A DNA stretch of 64,000 nucleotides. It comes from Niameybacter massiliensis (GTDB taxonomy: Bacteria > Bacillota > Clostridia > Lachnospirales > Cellulosilyticaceae). Both the position numbers and the translations under genes were made by a program. The stretch is from contig NZ_LN875032.1 in the NCBI RefSeq assembly GCF_001282685.1, positions 68,032-132,031 of the forward strand, read 5' to 3'. Below, piece by piece: positions 46,383 through 56,727 of this stretch. The notes under the pieces are model-generated. The model saw only the letters and a program-made list of their open reading frames with translations. It did not search any database and was not told where the DNA came from. The stretch's first letter is position 1; each line of letters opens with the position of its first letter.

Positions 46383-48338
46383 TTATTTTACTTCTGCTCC
46401 GTCAACCATTTCTCCAAGTGGCCCTACAGCAACAAGGTTACCTTCATCATCTGATGCACAAAGTACCATACCTTCTGAAAGGATACCACGTAACTTAACT
46501 GGTTTAAGGTTTGTTACAACAACTACTTTTCTACCTACAAATTCTTCTGGTGTGTAGTACTTAGCAATACCAGATACAATTTGTCTTACTTCATCACCTA
46601 TTTTAATTTTAGATACAAGAAGCTTGTCTGCTTTTAGTACATGTTCACATTCAATAACTTCACCAACTTTAAGTTCTACTTTACCGAAGTCATCAATTGT
46701 GATTTCTTCTTTTTTAGGTTTAGCTGGTTTTTCTTCTTGTGGTGCTGCAGCTGCTTGAGTTGCTTTCATTGCTGCTTCTAACTCTGCAAGTTCTTTTTCT
46801 TTATCAATACGTGGGAACATATTTGTTCCTTTTTTAGCATGTACAGTATTTGGCATTGTACCCCATGTATGGATTGTATCCCAAGCTGTAAGCTCTCCAC
46901 GTGTTAAACCGATTTGTTCCCAGATAAGTTCTGGTGTACGAGGCATAAACGGTTCAATCATAATACTTACAATACGTAAACCTTCTGCTAATGTGTAAAG
47001 TACACCTGCAAGTTTAGCTTTGTTTGCTTCATCTTTTGCAAGTACCCATGGCATTGTTTCATCAATGTATTTGTTAAATCTTCTAATGATTACCCAAATA
47101 TCTTCAAGAGCATTGTTGAAGAAGAGTTTCTCCATATTTGCTTCCATTTTAGCGATTTGTTCTGTGATAATTTGTTGTACATCCGCATCAAACTCATTGC
47201 CTTCATGTACTTCTGGTAATACACCACCTTCGAAGTATTTTTCAATCATTGCAACTGTACGAGATGTAAGGTTACCAAGGTCATTTGCAAGGTCAGAGTT
47301 AATACGTGAAATAAGTGCTTCATTTGTAAAGTTACCATCTTGTCCAAAAGCAATTTCACGAAGAAGGAAGTAACGAATTGCATCACTACCATAACGATTT
47401 ACAAGAACGCTAGGGTCTACTACGTTACCTTTAGATTTACTCATTTTACCACCATCAATTACAAGCCATCCATGACCAAATACTTGTTTTGGAAGTGGAA
47501 GATCAAGAGCCATAAGAATAGCTGGCCAAATAATTGTATGGAAACGAATAATCTCTTTACCTACTAAATGTACATCTGCTGGCCAGAACTTATTGTAAAG
47601 TTCTTGATTATCACTACCGTATCCAAGTGCTGAGATATAGTTTGATAACGCATCAAGCCATACATATACAACGTGATTTGTATCAAATTCTACTGGAATA
47701 CCCCATTTGAATGATGTACGAGATACGCAAAGATCTTCAAGACCTGGACGAAGGAAGTTATTAAGCATCTCATTTTGTCTTGTTTGTGGTTGAATAAATT
47801 CTGGATGATCTTCAATATGTTTAATTAAACGATCTTGGTATTTAGAAAGCTTGAAGAAGTATGATTCTTCTTTTACTTTTTCTACTGGTCTACCACAGTC
47901 TGGACATTTACCATCTACAAGTTGGTGTTCTGTAAAGAATGTTTCACAAGGTGTACAGTACATACCTTCATATTCACTTTTATAGATATCCCCTTTGTCA
48001 TAAAGTGCCTTGAAGATTTTTTGTACAGTTACCTTATGGTCTTCATCTGTTGTACGAATAAATTTATCATAACTGATGTCCATTGTTTTCCAAAGATCTT
48101 TGATCCAATCTACAATATTATCTACGAATGCTTGAGGTGTTACACCTTCTTCAGCCGCACGACGTTCAATCTTTTGTCCATGTTCATCTGTTCCTGTAAG
48201 GAACATTACATCATATCCACGAAGTCTTTTATATCTTGACATGGCATCTGCTGCCACTGTTGTGTACGAATGTCCAATATGAAGCTTATTACTTGGATAA
48301 TAAATAGGGGTTGTAATATAAAATGTTGGTTTGCTCAT
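46383..48338 (-). CDS. metG: Methionyl-tRNA synthetase
   Basis: 651 residues. HIGH motif in NKLHIGHSY, KMSKS motif in GGKMSKSKGN, and a Cys zinc knuckle (CTPCETFF; CPDCGRP; both pairs present). A linker leads to a C-terminal tRNA-binding EMAP-like domain (about 545-651; KVGEVIECEHVLKADKLLVSK). It charges tRNA-Met. AAGGAGG precedes the start. Confidence 0.97.
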   Translation of the reverse strand: MSKPTFYITTPIYYPSNKLHIGHSYTTVAADAMSRYKRLRGYDVMFLTGTDEHGQKIERRAAEEGVTPQAFVDNIVDWIKDLWKTMDISYDKFIRTTDEDHKVTVQKIFKALYDKGDIYKSEYEGMYCTPCETFFTEHQLVDGKCPDCGRPVEKVKEESYFFKLSKYQDRLIKHIEDHPEFIQPQTRQNEMLNNFLRPGLEDLCVSRTSFKWGIPVEFDTNHVVYVWLDALSNYISALGYGSDNQELYNKFWPADVHLVGKEIIRFHTIIWPAILMALDLPLPKQVFGHGWLVIDGGKMSKSKGNVVDPSVLVNRYGSDAIRYFLLREIAFGQDGNFTNEALISRINSDLANDLGNLTSRTVAMIEKYFEGGVLPEVHEGNEFDADVQQIITEQIAKMEANMEKLFFNNALEDIWVIIRRFNKYIDETMPWVLAKDEANKAKLAGVLYTLAEGLRIVSIMIEPFMPRTPELIWEQIGLTRGELTAWDTIHTWGTMPNTVHAKKGTNMFPRIDKEKELAELEAAMKATQAAAAPQEEKPAKPKKEEITIDDFGKVELKVGEVIECEHVLKADKLLVSKIKIGDEVRQIVSGIAKYYTPEEFVGRKVVVVTNLKPVKLRGILSEGMVLCASDDEGNLVAVGPLGEMVDGAEVK

Positions 48339-48481
48339 TACGCCCTAGCCTCCTTAAAGTTTATTTTTCATTATCTCTTATAGTATTATAGATACAAATG
48401 TATCCATTGACAACAACCATACCTGAAAATATTACCTATATTTTCTATAGTGTGACTAATTTTTTCAGATTTCATACCGTA

Positions 48482-49051
48482 TTATAACTTAAATTCCTTA
48501 ATTTTCTCCATAAACTTCTTATAAACAATAAGCATATCCGGTTCATTATCAACATAAGTATCTAACTCGTCTACTGCTATCCATCTCACACCACTGTTTT
48601 CGTCAGGCTTAATCATTAGCTCTTCTGTTTCATCTACCTCAACTAAATAAGCTATTGATAAATGTACATGAGCGGATACATATTCTCCTCTTTTAATGTG
48701 TCCCTTTACTGGAAGTACATCTAATGAAAATATTTCCTGAGAAATAGGTCTTACCTCTTTTACCCCTGTTTCTTCTTGAGCCTCTCTTATAGCTACGCCT
48801 AAAAAGTCTATCTCTCCATCAGTGTGCCCACCAGTCCAAGACCAAGCATTATAAATATTATGATGAATCATAAGTACCTTATCTCTTGTTTTATTTACTA
48901 TAAAACCTGAGCTTGAGAAATGTGCTAATGGGTTTTCTCTTGTAAGAAGGTTATCATAAGTGTCCATACAACCTACTATAAGAGCCTTATCCTTTTCTTC
49001 TTGTTCATTATAAGGTTTATAGTCTCTAATTTGTTGCTCCCACATTTTCAT
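48482..49051 (-). CDS. NUDIX hydrolase
   Basis: 189 residues. NUDIX core is GGHTDGE then REAQEETGV; the helper Glu sits one place off the strict pattern, as in one large clostridial subfamily. The N-terminal part carries SSSGFIVNKTRDKVLMIHH. It probably hydrolyses a nucleoside diphosphate derivative. Unlike the NUDIX copy at 627-1040 it is intact. Confidence 0.88.
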   Translation of the reverse strand: MKMWEQQIRDYKPYNEQEEKDKALIVGCMDTYDNLLTRENPLAHFSSSGFIVNKTRDKVLMIHHNIYNAWSWTGGHTDGEIDFLGVAIREAQEETGVKEVRPISQEIFSLDVLPVKGHIKRGEYVSAHVHLSIAYLVEVDETEELMIKPDENSGVRWIAVDELDTYVDNEPDMLIVYKKFMEKIKEFKL

Positions 49052-49159
49052 GGATTTAATCTCCTAATCACTTATTTTTTCTTAAATTATAGCATATAAA
49101 ATAGAAAGTAGTGCTTTTAATATTTCACGGAACTCATCTACACAAACATAACCAAAGGG

Positions 49160-50878
49160 GTGATCTATATAGATGAAAATCTTCTAGGATATTATATCAT
49201 TGAACATATTACTAACTTGAGTATTCTACGCACTCTCTATCCTAACATTCAGTTCCAACCCGTTACTGATCGTATTGCTATTATTTATGTTCCTCCTTCT
49301 GCTACTTATGAGCTAAATGCTTTAAAGAATAATGGTGTCGCAGTCTTTATTCCTTTAATATTCGGTCTAAATGCACAAGAATCTTTAGTAGGCGCTAATA
49401 TGCAAGAAGTCTTAAGTTCTGCTAACATTTCACAGCTTCATACCTATCCCTCTAATGAACTCACAGGAAAGAATGTTTTAATCGGTTTTGTTGATACAGG
49501 TATTGATTATACCAATCCACTTTTTAAATACGAAGATAACACCTCTCGTATTGTCTCTATATGGGACCAAACTATCGAGGGCAATCCCCCTATCAATAAT
49601 AACTTTATAGCTAATTATGGTTCTGTTTATAGTAATGCACAAATCAATCAAGCCCTTAATTCTTCTGACCCCTTATCTGTTGTTCCTTCTGTAGATACTG
49701 TTGGTCACGGAACTTACCTCGCTGGTGTAGCTGCTGGAAAAGAGCGTTCAGGAACTACTAATTATACTGGAGGTGCCCCTGATAGTGGACTCGTAATTGT
49801 TAAACTTAGACCTGCAACTGAACTTTTAAGAGCATACTATTTAGTAAGCCCTACCGTTAATGCTTACCAAGCTAATGATATTATGACAGGAATTAATTAT
49901 TTACTTCAAGTTGCTCGTGAAAAAAATATGCCCATTGCTATTTGCCTAGGAGTAGGTTGTAATCTTGGTGCTCATAATGGATTAACTATTATTGAAAGAT
50001 TTCTTTCAGAAGTCTGTGATTTATATAATGTTATTCTAATTTCTTCTGCTGGTAATGAGGCCTCTGAAGCCCATCACTTTTCTAGTACTATTAGTGTCAA
50101 TGAGTTACAATCCTTTGAGCTTAATATCGCAGACCAAGAAACTGGACTTGTCTTTGGTCTATGGGCTACAGGCGCAGACAAACTTTCTATAGGATTTACC
50201 ACTCCTCTGGGCAATAGTATCAATAAGATTCCTATACAGTTAACTAATTCTCAGAACTTCTCCTTTAATCTAGAAAAATCTAAGGTCTCTATTCGGTATC
50301 AATTTCCTAATCTTATTACTGGTAGTGAAAGCATAGGTATTCGTCTAATGGATCCTTTACCCGGTATATGGACATTTTATGTTTATGGTGATGTTGTTAT
50401 ATCAGGAGATTATAATACTTGGCTTCCAAGAGAAGGCTTTATACAACCTGGCACTAGATTTTTAAGTCCTGACCCTTACATTACAGTCTGTATTCCTTCT
50501 ACTACTCAAAAATTATTAGTTGTGGGTGCCTATAATTCTTTTAATGATAGTCTATATGCTGCATCTGGAAGAGGCCCTACTACTAATAGTGTCATTAAGC
50601 CTGATATTATTGCTCCTGGCGTTGATGTACCTGGTCCTAACCTCTATGGAGGCTTTACAGCCCAGACTGGAACTAGTGTTGCTGCTGCAATTACTGCCTC
50701 AGCTTCTGCACTACTACTTGAATGGGCTGTTGTAGAAAATAACTTTAATCTTATTAATACTAATATAGCTCGTACAATCTTTATAAGAGGTGCGAGTAGA
50801 ACAACCAATGGCTCCTATCCAAATTATATCGAAGGATACGGAAAATTGGATTTATTAAAGAGTATTAGCCTTATTTAA
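49160..50878 (+). CDS. Csp-like subtilisin-family serine protease
   Basis: 572 residues, starting at GTG 49160-49162; the frame is closed by a stop upstream at 49118-49120, so this is the only start candidate, with AAAGGGG touching it. The catalytic triad is intact: Asp in GFVDTGIDY (about residue 112), His in VGHGTYLAG (about 183), Ser in GTSVAAAIT (about 505). The N-terminal prodomain and the long insert before the Ser match the clostridial Csp germination proteases that process SleC. No signal peptide is seen. The context is a spore former, but the role is inferred. Confidence 0.88.
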   Translation: MIYIDENLLGYYIIEHITNLSILRTLYPNIQFQPVTDRIAIIYVPPSATYELNALKNNGVAVFIPLIFGLNAQESLVGANMQEVLSSANISQLHTYPSNELTGKNVLIGFVDTGIDYTNPLFKYEDNTSRIVSIWDQTIEGNPPINNNFIANYGSVYSNAQINQALNSSDPLSVVPSVDTVGHGTYLAGVAAGKERSGTTNYTGGAPDSGLVIVKLRPATELLRAYYLVSPTVNAYQANDIMTGINYLLQVAREKNMPIAICLGVGCNLGAHNGLTIIERFLSEVCDLYNVILISSAGNEASEAHHFSSTISVNELQSFELNIADQETGLVFGLWATGADKLSIGFTTPLGNSINKIPIQLTNSQNFSFNLEKSKVSIRYQFPNLITGSESIGIRLMDPLPGIWTFYVYGDVVISGDYNTWLPREGFIQPGTRFLSPDPYITVCIPSTTQKLLVVGAYNSFNDSLYAASGRGPTTNSVIKPDIIAPGVDVPGPNLYGGFTAQTGTSVAAAITASASALLLEWAVVENNFNLINTNIARTIFIRGASRTTNGSYPNYIEGYGKLDLLKSISLI

Positions 50879-50999
50879 AACTATCTAGAATTACATTTCT
50901 ATATTAAATAATTTTATTTATTTTTCACAATTTTAATTGTTTATCGTAAAAATATCTTGCTTTTTATTTTTGTCTTATGCTAAACTTCAACTTAATTAA

Positions 51000-51316
51000 A
51001 TGAATGAACGAACAAACGCCTTGAAGAGGAGAGTAAGTTTAGGACGTCTCTTACCAGAGAGCTTCGGTAGCTGAGAAGAAGCAGAGAATAATAAACTGAA
51101 TATGGCCTCGGAGTGGTGCACCGACAGTCTCATGTAGACTTAGGCTGCAACAGGATTCGCCTGTTATAGCGATAGAGTATAATCATCTATAAATATAATC
51201 ATAGATGCCGTACTTGAAGAGATCTATATCGCAAGGTATAGGTGAATTAGAGTGGTACCACGGAGTATATATTGCCCCGTCTCTATAGCTATTTAGCTAT
51301 AGAGACGGGGCTTTTT
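51000..51316 (+). promoter_or_regulatory. T-box riboswitch, methionine (AUG specifier)
   Basis: The leader has a T-box stem I. Near its 3' side the sequence GAATATGGCCTC presents ATG as specifier. The T-box motif AGTGGTACCACGG lies at about 51251-51263. The terminator GCCCCGTCTCTATAGCT / complement (51274-51311), followed by TTTTT, completes it. Uncharged tRNA-Met would base-pair and favour the antiterminator, allowing metNIQ expression when Met is low. Confidence 0.93.
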
Positions 51317-51346
51317 GATTTTATAAGATTCTAAGGAGGTTATAAC

Positions 51347-52378
51347 ATGATTCGAATTCAAAATGTTAGCAAAGTATTTACAGCTGCAAAAAAACAAGTT
51401 CAAGCTTTAGACAATGTTAGTCTTACAATAGATAAAGGTGATATTTTTGGCATTATAGGATACAGTGGTGCTGGTAAAAGTACTCTACTTCGCTGTATTA
51501 ATGGTCTTGAAATTCCTACTTCTGGTTCAGTAGGAGTATTTGATCAAGATATTTCTCACTTTAAAGAAAAACAACTTCGTGATGTACGCAAACAAATTGG
51601 TATGATTTTTCAACACTTTAATCTCATGAATAGCAAAACAGTCTTTGATAATATTGCTTATCCTCTTAAATTACAAAAGGCTAATAAAGATGAGATTGCA
51701 AATCGTGTTAAAGTACTACTTCAACTGGTAGATTTAGAAGATAAAACATATAGTTATCCCTCTCAACTAAGTGGAGGTCAAAAACAGCGTGTAGCTATTG
51801 CTCGTGCTCTTGCTACTAACCCAGATATCTTATTATGTGATGAGGCAACATCAGCACTTGATCCACAAACAACCCAATCTATACTTGCCTTACTCAAACG
51901 TATCAATAAAGAACTTGGTATTACTATCGTCCTTATTACACATCAAATGGAAGTTATTAAGCAAATTTGTAATAAGATTGCCGTCATGGAACATGGGAAG
52001 GTACTTGAAACAGATAGCCTTATTAATGTCTTTACTGCTCCCAAAAGTCAAATTACTAAAGACTTCTTAGCCAAAGATATGCATTATGAAAGACTATGCC
52101 AACCAAATCAAGGAGAGATAAGCCTTATGTTGCACCTTAAATATGTTGGTAACTCTACTGCAACACCTCTTATCTCTACCCTTTCTAGAGAATTTGATGT
52201 TACAACAAACATTACCTATGGTAATATCGAAAAACTTCAAGATACTCTTGTAGGTAATCTTGTTGTTGATCTTCAAGGACATCCTGCTGATGTAGAATCA
52301 GCTTTAAAATATATTCAACAACATATAGAAGTGGAGGTTATAAAAGATGAATACATTACTAACAGAACTAGCGCCTAA
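51347..52378 (+). CDS. metN: Methionine ABC transporter ATPase
   Basis: 343 residues. ATPase with Walker A GYSGAGKST, signature LSGGQKQR, Walker B ILLCDEAT and switch His in ITHQ. A C-terminal NIL regulatory domain (about residues 262-340) fits MetN. AAGGAGG precedes the ATG. It imports methionine with MetI and MetQ, and the 3' end overlaps metI by 32 bases. Regulation is by the Met T-box directly upstream. Confidence 0.95.
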   Translation: MIRIQNVSKVFTAAKKQVQALDNVSLTIDKGDIFGIIGYSGAGKSTLLRCINGLEIPTSGSVGVFDQDISHFKEKQLRDVRKQIGMIFQHFNLMNSKTVFDNIAYPLKLQKANKDEIANRVKVLLQLVDLEDKTYSYPSQLSGGQKQRVAIARALATNPDILLCDEATSALDPQTTQSILALLKRINKELGITIVLITHQMEVIKQICNKIAVMEHGKVLETDSLINVFTAPKSQITKDFLAKDMHYERLCQPNQGEISLMLHLKYVGNSTATPLISTLSREFDVTTNITYGNIEKLQDTLVGNLVVDLQGHPADVESALKYIQQHIEVEVIKDEYITNRTSA

Positions 52379-53027
52379 CGTTATTGAATATTTTCCTGAA
52401 CTTGTTAAAGCTTTTAATGAAACACTTATCACTGTAGGACTATCAGGGTTAATTGCTACACTTATTGGTTTACCTTTAGGTATTCTACTTCTTATTACTA
52501 GCCCTAAACATATCTTAGAAAATAAAACTTTATATAGTATTCTTTCTAAGACCATTAATATATTCCGCTCCATCCCATTTGTTATCTTAATTGCAGCCAT
52601 CGTACCTTTTACCAGATTTGTAGTCGGTACAACAATCGGTATAAAAGGCACTTTAGTTCCTCTTGTTGTAGGTGTTGCACCTTTTATCGCTAGACAAGTA
52701 GAAGTTGCACTTCATAAAGTAGATCATGGCGTACTTGAGGCCGCTCGTGCAATGGGTAGTACACCTTTAGAGATTATCTTTAAAGTAATCATTCCAGAAG
52801 GCCTACCTAACATTATTCATGCTGTTACTATCTCTCTAATTAGCTTAATTGGTTTCTCTGCTATGGCTGGTACAGTAGGCGGAGGTGGACTTGGAGATTT
52901 CGCTATTAGATATGGTTACAACTTTTTCAAGACAGATATTATGGTTGTAACAGTTATCATCCTACTTCTCCTTGTTACCCTTATCCAAAGCCTTGGAGAC
53001 TTTATCGCACATAAGTTTACACACTAA
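52347..53027 (+). CDS. metI: Methionine ABC transporter permease
   Basis: 226 residues, five or six membrane helices. Conserved permease loop is LEAARAMGSTPLEIIFKVIIPEG, and the family tail GFSAMAGTVGGGGLGDFAIRYGY is typical of MetI. It starts inside the 3' end of metN, so the two are translationally coupled. Confidence 0.95.
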   Translation: MNTLLTELAPNVIEYFPELVKAFNETLITVGLSGLIATLIGLPLGILLLITSPKHILENKTLYSILSKTINIFRSIPFVILIAAIVPFTRFVVGTTIGIKGTLVPLVVGVAPFIARQVEVALHKVDHGVLEAARAMGSTPLEIIFKVIIPEGLPNIIHAVTISLISLIGFSAMAGTVGGGGLGDFAIRYGYNFFKTDIMVVTVIILLLLVTLIQSLGDFIAHKFTH

Positions 53028-53139
53028 ACTGTACTATACTTGATAGATTATGTAATTCTAATACCATTTCTTTACTTAAGACTACATGAGATAATTAAAA
53101 ATTAAAATTTATAACTTAAAATCAAAAGGAGACTTAATT

Positions 53140-53964
53140 ATGAAAAATAAAAAATTAGCATTTTTAGCAGCAGGTATTTTAACTTTATCTTCACTCTTTA
53201 CTGGATGTGGATCTCCAACATCATCAAGCTCTGATACTCAAACCATTAAATTAGGTGTTAATGATAATGATCAACGTATCTGGAACTATGTAAAAGAAGA
53301 ATTAGCAAAAGAAAATATTACATTAGAAGTTATTAGCTTCGCTGATTATGTTCAACCAAACATTGCACTTTCTGAAGGTGAAATAGATATTAACTCTTTC
53401 CAAACTAATATCTACTTTGATCAATTTATCTCTGATCACAACCTAGATCTTACAGGTATTGGAAATACAGTATTTGCACCTATGGGTATCTACTCAGATA
53501 AATTACAAACACCACTTGATGTGACTGATGGTGGCAAAGTTGCTATTCCTAATGATGTAACTAATGGTGGGCGTGCACTCCTTCTTCTTGAAGAAGCTGG
53601 ATTAATTGAAATTAATGATGCTGCTGGTCTTATCCCTACACTCAAAGATATTACTGCTAATCCAAAAAACTTATCAATTATTGAAGTTGCAGCTAACCAA
53701 ATTCCACGTTCTCTTCCTGATTTAGATCTTGCTGTCATTAATAACGGTGTTGCTGTAGATGCTAAGCTTAGTCCACTTGACGACTCTATTTATATTGAAT
53801 CTACCGATACAGAAAACGCAGTAAACTACTATAATATCTTTGCAGTTAAAACAAGTGACAAAGATGCCCCAGCACTTAATCGTCTTGTAGAGATTTATCA
53901 ATCTGAAGAAGTTAAAGAACTTATTAATGAAGTATATGGTGGCTCAAGACTTCCAGTATTTTAA
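53140..53964 (+). CDS. metQ: Methionine-binding lipoprotein
   Basis: 274 residues. Signal peptide with lipobox LFTGC (Cys about residue 23). The mature protein has FADYVQPNIALSEGEIDINSFQ and AVINNGVAVDAKL-type motifs of the NlpA/MetQ family. It binds methionine outside the cell and passes it to MetI. It is 112 bases after metI. An intercistronic hairpin follows it. Confidence 0.95.
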   Translation: MKNKKLAFLAAGILTLSSLFTGCGSPTSSSSDTQTIKLGVNDNDQRIWNYVKEELAKENITLEVISFADYVQPNIALSEGEIDINSFQTNIYFDQFISDHNLDLTGIGNTVFAPMGIYSDKLQTPLDVTDGGKVAIPNDVTNGGRALLLLEEAGLIEINDAAGLIPTLKDITANPKNLSIIEVAANQIPRSLPDLDLAVINNGVAVDAKLSPLDDSIYIESTDTENAVNYYNIFAVKTSDKDAPALNRLVEIYQSEEVKELINEVYGGSRLPVF

Positions 53965-53991
53965 GATAAAGTTAGATATCTAGTCATTCCT

Positions 53992-54031
53992 AATAAGTAT
54001 GGAATAATATATAACCACTTCCATACTTATT
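53992..54031 (+). terminator. Hairpin between metQ and the amidohydrolase gene
   Basis: AATAAGTATGGAA pairs with TTCCATACTTATT around a 14-base loop, with no strong T run. It may protect metQ mRNA or reduce read-through. Confidence 0.6.
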
Positions 54032-54057
54032 ATCTATTAAATCATGGAGGTTTCCTT

Positions 54058-55236
54058 ATGTCTTATAAAGCAAAAATCATTGATACACTTGAACAACTTC
54101 AGCCTAGATTACAAGAAATCAGCCATATCATTCATGCGCATCCCGAGACCTCAAATCAAGAAGTATTCGCTTGTGACTTACTTTGCAGTGAACTATTAAA
54201 ACACGGCTTTAAAGTTGAAAAAGATATAGCTGGTCATTCTACTGGTTTTATTGCTACACATACTAGTCAAAGGCCTGGTCCTACTATCGGTATCTTAGTA
54301 GAATACGATGCTCTACCTGGACTTGGTCATGCTTGTGGCCATAATCTCATTGCTGCTACTAGCTTAGGCTCTGCCCTTGCTCTTAGCTCCATCCTTGAAG
54401 AAACAGGTGGCACACTCAAAGTCTTTGGTACACCTGCTGAAGAAGGTGGTGTCAATGGCAGCGCTAAAGCAAGCTATGTACATGCTGGTTTATTTAAAGA
54501 TGTAGATGTTGCCCTTATGACACATCCTGGCTCACACAATCAACCGACTCCAAAATCACTAGCAATTGCACCTATGGATTTTGAATTCTTCGGTAAGCCT
54601 GCTCATGCAGCAAGTTGCCCTGAAGAAGGTATTAATGCACTTGATGCACTTCTTCTGTTCTATAATGGAATCAATGCACTACGTCAACAACTTACCTCCG
54701 ATGTACGTATACATGGTGTGATCTTAGATGGCGGTACTGCTCCAAACATTATTCCTGACTACACACGTGCAAGATTTTATTTACGAGCAGACACCCGTAC
54801 TTCCTTAGAAGATGTTATCACCAAAGTTAAACATATTGCAGATGGTAGTGCGCTTATGACTGGTTGTACAACACAGTATACACATATCCAGCATGTATTA
54901 GATAATTTATCTCCTAATGCTATTCTTGATAAACTCTTCATAGCAAAACTCCAAGAACTTGGCCAAGAGATAGATCTAACACCACATTCTATGGGTTCTA
55001 CTGATGCTGGGAACGTTAGCCATGTTATCCCAACAATCCACCCAATCCTTCGTATATGTGATTGTGAGATTCCCCCACATACTGTAGAATTTGCAAATGC
55101 TTGTATTTCCAATCATGCCGATTCTTCTATTATAATAGGTGCAAAGGCACTTGCTCTGACTGCACTCGATATTTTAACTGATGAATCACTTCTTGCGTCT
55201 ATTAAAGCTAGCTTTCACAACTCTAGCCAAAAGTAA
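54058..55236 (+). CDS. M20-family amidohydrolase (hippurate hydrolase/AbgB-like)
   Basis: 392 residues. M20 metal-binding motifs: GILVEYDALPGLGHACGHNLIAA, AEEGG, and the dimerization domain from about residue 170. Such enzymes cut amide bonds of N-acyl amino acids. The GLGHACGHN pattern fits the ACY1L2/AbgB type. Its place as the last gene after metNIQ under a Met T-box suggests it frees methionine from N-acyl-methionine or a short peptide (inference). A terminator follows. Confidence 0.88.
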   Translation: MSYKAKIIDTLEQLQPRLQEISHIIHAHPETSNQEVFACDLLCSELLKHGFKVEKDIAGHSTGFIATHTSQRPGPTIGILVEYDALPGLGHACGHNLIAATSLGSALALSSILEETGGTLKVFGTPAEEGGVNGSAKASYVHAGLFKDVDVALMTHPGSHNQPTPKSLAIAPMDFEFFGKPAHAASCPEEGINALDALLLFYNGINALRQQLTSDVRIHGVILDGGTAPNIIPDYTRARFYLRADTRTSLEDVITKVKHIADGSALMTGCTTQYTHIQHVLDNLSPNAILDKLFIAKLQELGQEIDLTPHSMGSTDAGNVSHVIPTIHPILRICDCEIPPHTVEFANACISNHADSSIIIGAKALALTALDILTDESLLASIKASFHNSSQK

Positions 55237-55244
55237 TTAAAAAT

Positions 55245-55284
55245 AGCATAAAAATAAGGGGTATTAACCCCTTATTTTTATGCT
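55245..55284. terminator. Bidirectional terminator
   Basis: AGCATAAAAATAAGGGG and its complement around TATTAA; the right arm overlaps the end of the permease gene at 55278. Confidence 0.9.
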
Positions 55285-56618
55285 TCAAATTCTTCGTTAT
55301 TTTGTAATTTTTTATAAACGTAAAATGGTATGCCTATAAGCATTAATATAAACACCCACATTGCACTTTCTGAGCCTGCTCCATAAATAATATAGATCGC
55401 ATATACAAAAGCAATTAAAGAAAGGAAGCCATGTTTTAAGAAATTTACTACTGTAAGTTTGTGTTCCTTTTTAAAGGTTAAAACAATTTCAGCACATGCT
55501 GTTAGGGCATAAGCTGGTATAAATGATAATGTTGCTAAGTTAATCATAAAATCAAATGCTTCTGTTAAGTTAGATACATAATTTAACATTAATAATGCAT
55601 TTGTACATAAGCTGGTAATGATCAGAGCAATATGTGGTGTTTTGAATTTTGGATGTACTTTAGCAAAGAACTTAGGGAATAAATTATCTTCTCCTGCTGC
55701 ATAAGCTAAACGCGCTGTTGTAAGAACCCAACCACTAAGTGCTCCTATAGCTGAAATAACAATACCACCTGATATAAAGTAACCCCCCCAAGTTGCACCT
55801 GTAATATGATTAATAATATCTGCAAGTGGTGCTTGTGTCTGTGCTAACATGGATTGTGGCATACTTCCCATTGCAAGAACAGATAAGAAAATATAGATTA
55901 ATACTGCAAGGAGTGTTCCCATTACTGTACTCTTTCTTATATTCTTTTCAGGATTTTTAATTTCTCCCCCTGATATAGCTGCACTTTCAAGGCCTACAAA
56001 TGACCATAATGTAATAGCAATAGCTGCTGGTAATGCACCCCAACTATTTGCTTCTACTGTTGCAGCTGTTTGAAGGTTACCTGCATCAAATCCTGTTAAT
56101 GCAATAAACATAAACACTAGGATTACACCTATCTTAATAACTGTTGTTACAATGCTTACATAGCCTGCATTCTTTACACCTCTATAATTAATATAAGTAA
56201 ATAACCATAATAGAGCTGATGAAACTGCAAATGCTAACATTCCATTTGTCCCAAGGGCAGGAATAAATGTTGTTAAATAACGCATAACTGCTGTGATAAT
56301 AGCAGCATTTCCAATCCAAGAACCTAGCCAAAATGTCCACGAAACAAGAAATGCCATGAACTCGCCAAATGCTTTATTGGTATAAACAATTGGGCCTCCT
56401 GTTGATGGATATTTTGTTCCAAGATTTGCAAATGATAAGGCTAATAATAATGAACCAATACCTGTAATGACCCATGCAAGTACGGTAATCTTAGGATTTG
56501 CTACTTGTGCTAAACTTTGAGGTGAGGTAAAGATTCCTGAACCAATCATATTACCTACAACAATCGATGTCGCTGCGGCTAACCCCAGTTCACGCTTTAA
56601 ATTAGATTTGTTTTCCAT
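55278..56618 (-). CDS. APC-family amino acid permease
   Basis: 446 residues, twelve predicted helices. The start contains IVVGNMIGSGIFTSPQSLAQ and the TM8-region motif SGWVLTTARLAYAAGEDNLFPKFF is conserved for the APC superfamily (basic/neutral amino acid exchangers). It opposes the Met operon across the shared terminator. Substrate not known. Confidence 0.9.
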   Translation of the reverse strand: MENKSNLKRELGLAAATSIVVGNMIGSGIFTSPQSLAQVANPKITVLAWVITGIGSLLLALSFANLGTKYPSTGGPIVYTNKAFGEFMAFLVSWTFWLGSWIGNAAIITAVMRYLTTFIPALGTNGMLAFAVSSALLWLFTYINYRGVKNAGYVSIVTTVIKIGVILVFMFIALTGFDAGNLQTAATVEANSWGALPAAIAITLWSFVGLESAAISGGEIKNPEKNIRKSTVMGTLLAVLIYIFLSVLAMGSMPQSMLAQTQAPLADIINHITGATWGGYFISGGIVISAIGALSGWVLTTARLAYAAGEDNLFPKFFAKVHPKFKTPHIALIITSLCTNALLMLNYVSNLTEAFDFMINLATLSFIPAYALTACAEIVLTFKKEHKLTVVNFLKHGFLSLIAFVYAIYIIYGAGSESAMWVFILMLIGIPFYVYKKLQNNEEFEA

Positions 56619-56727
56619 GTTGTACTCCTCTGATGTCCTTTTAACTTTTTATATTATTATACCCATAGACGTTTTAAATAACTTCACCTATACTTAATTT
56701 ATCAAATAATTATTAGGAGGTTATTTT

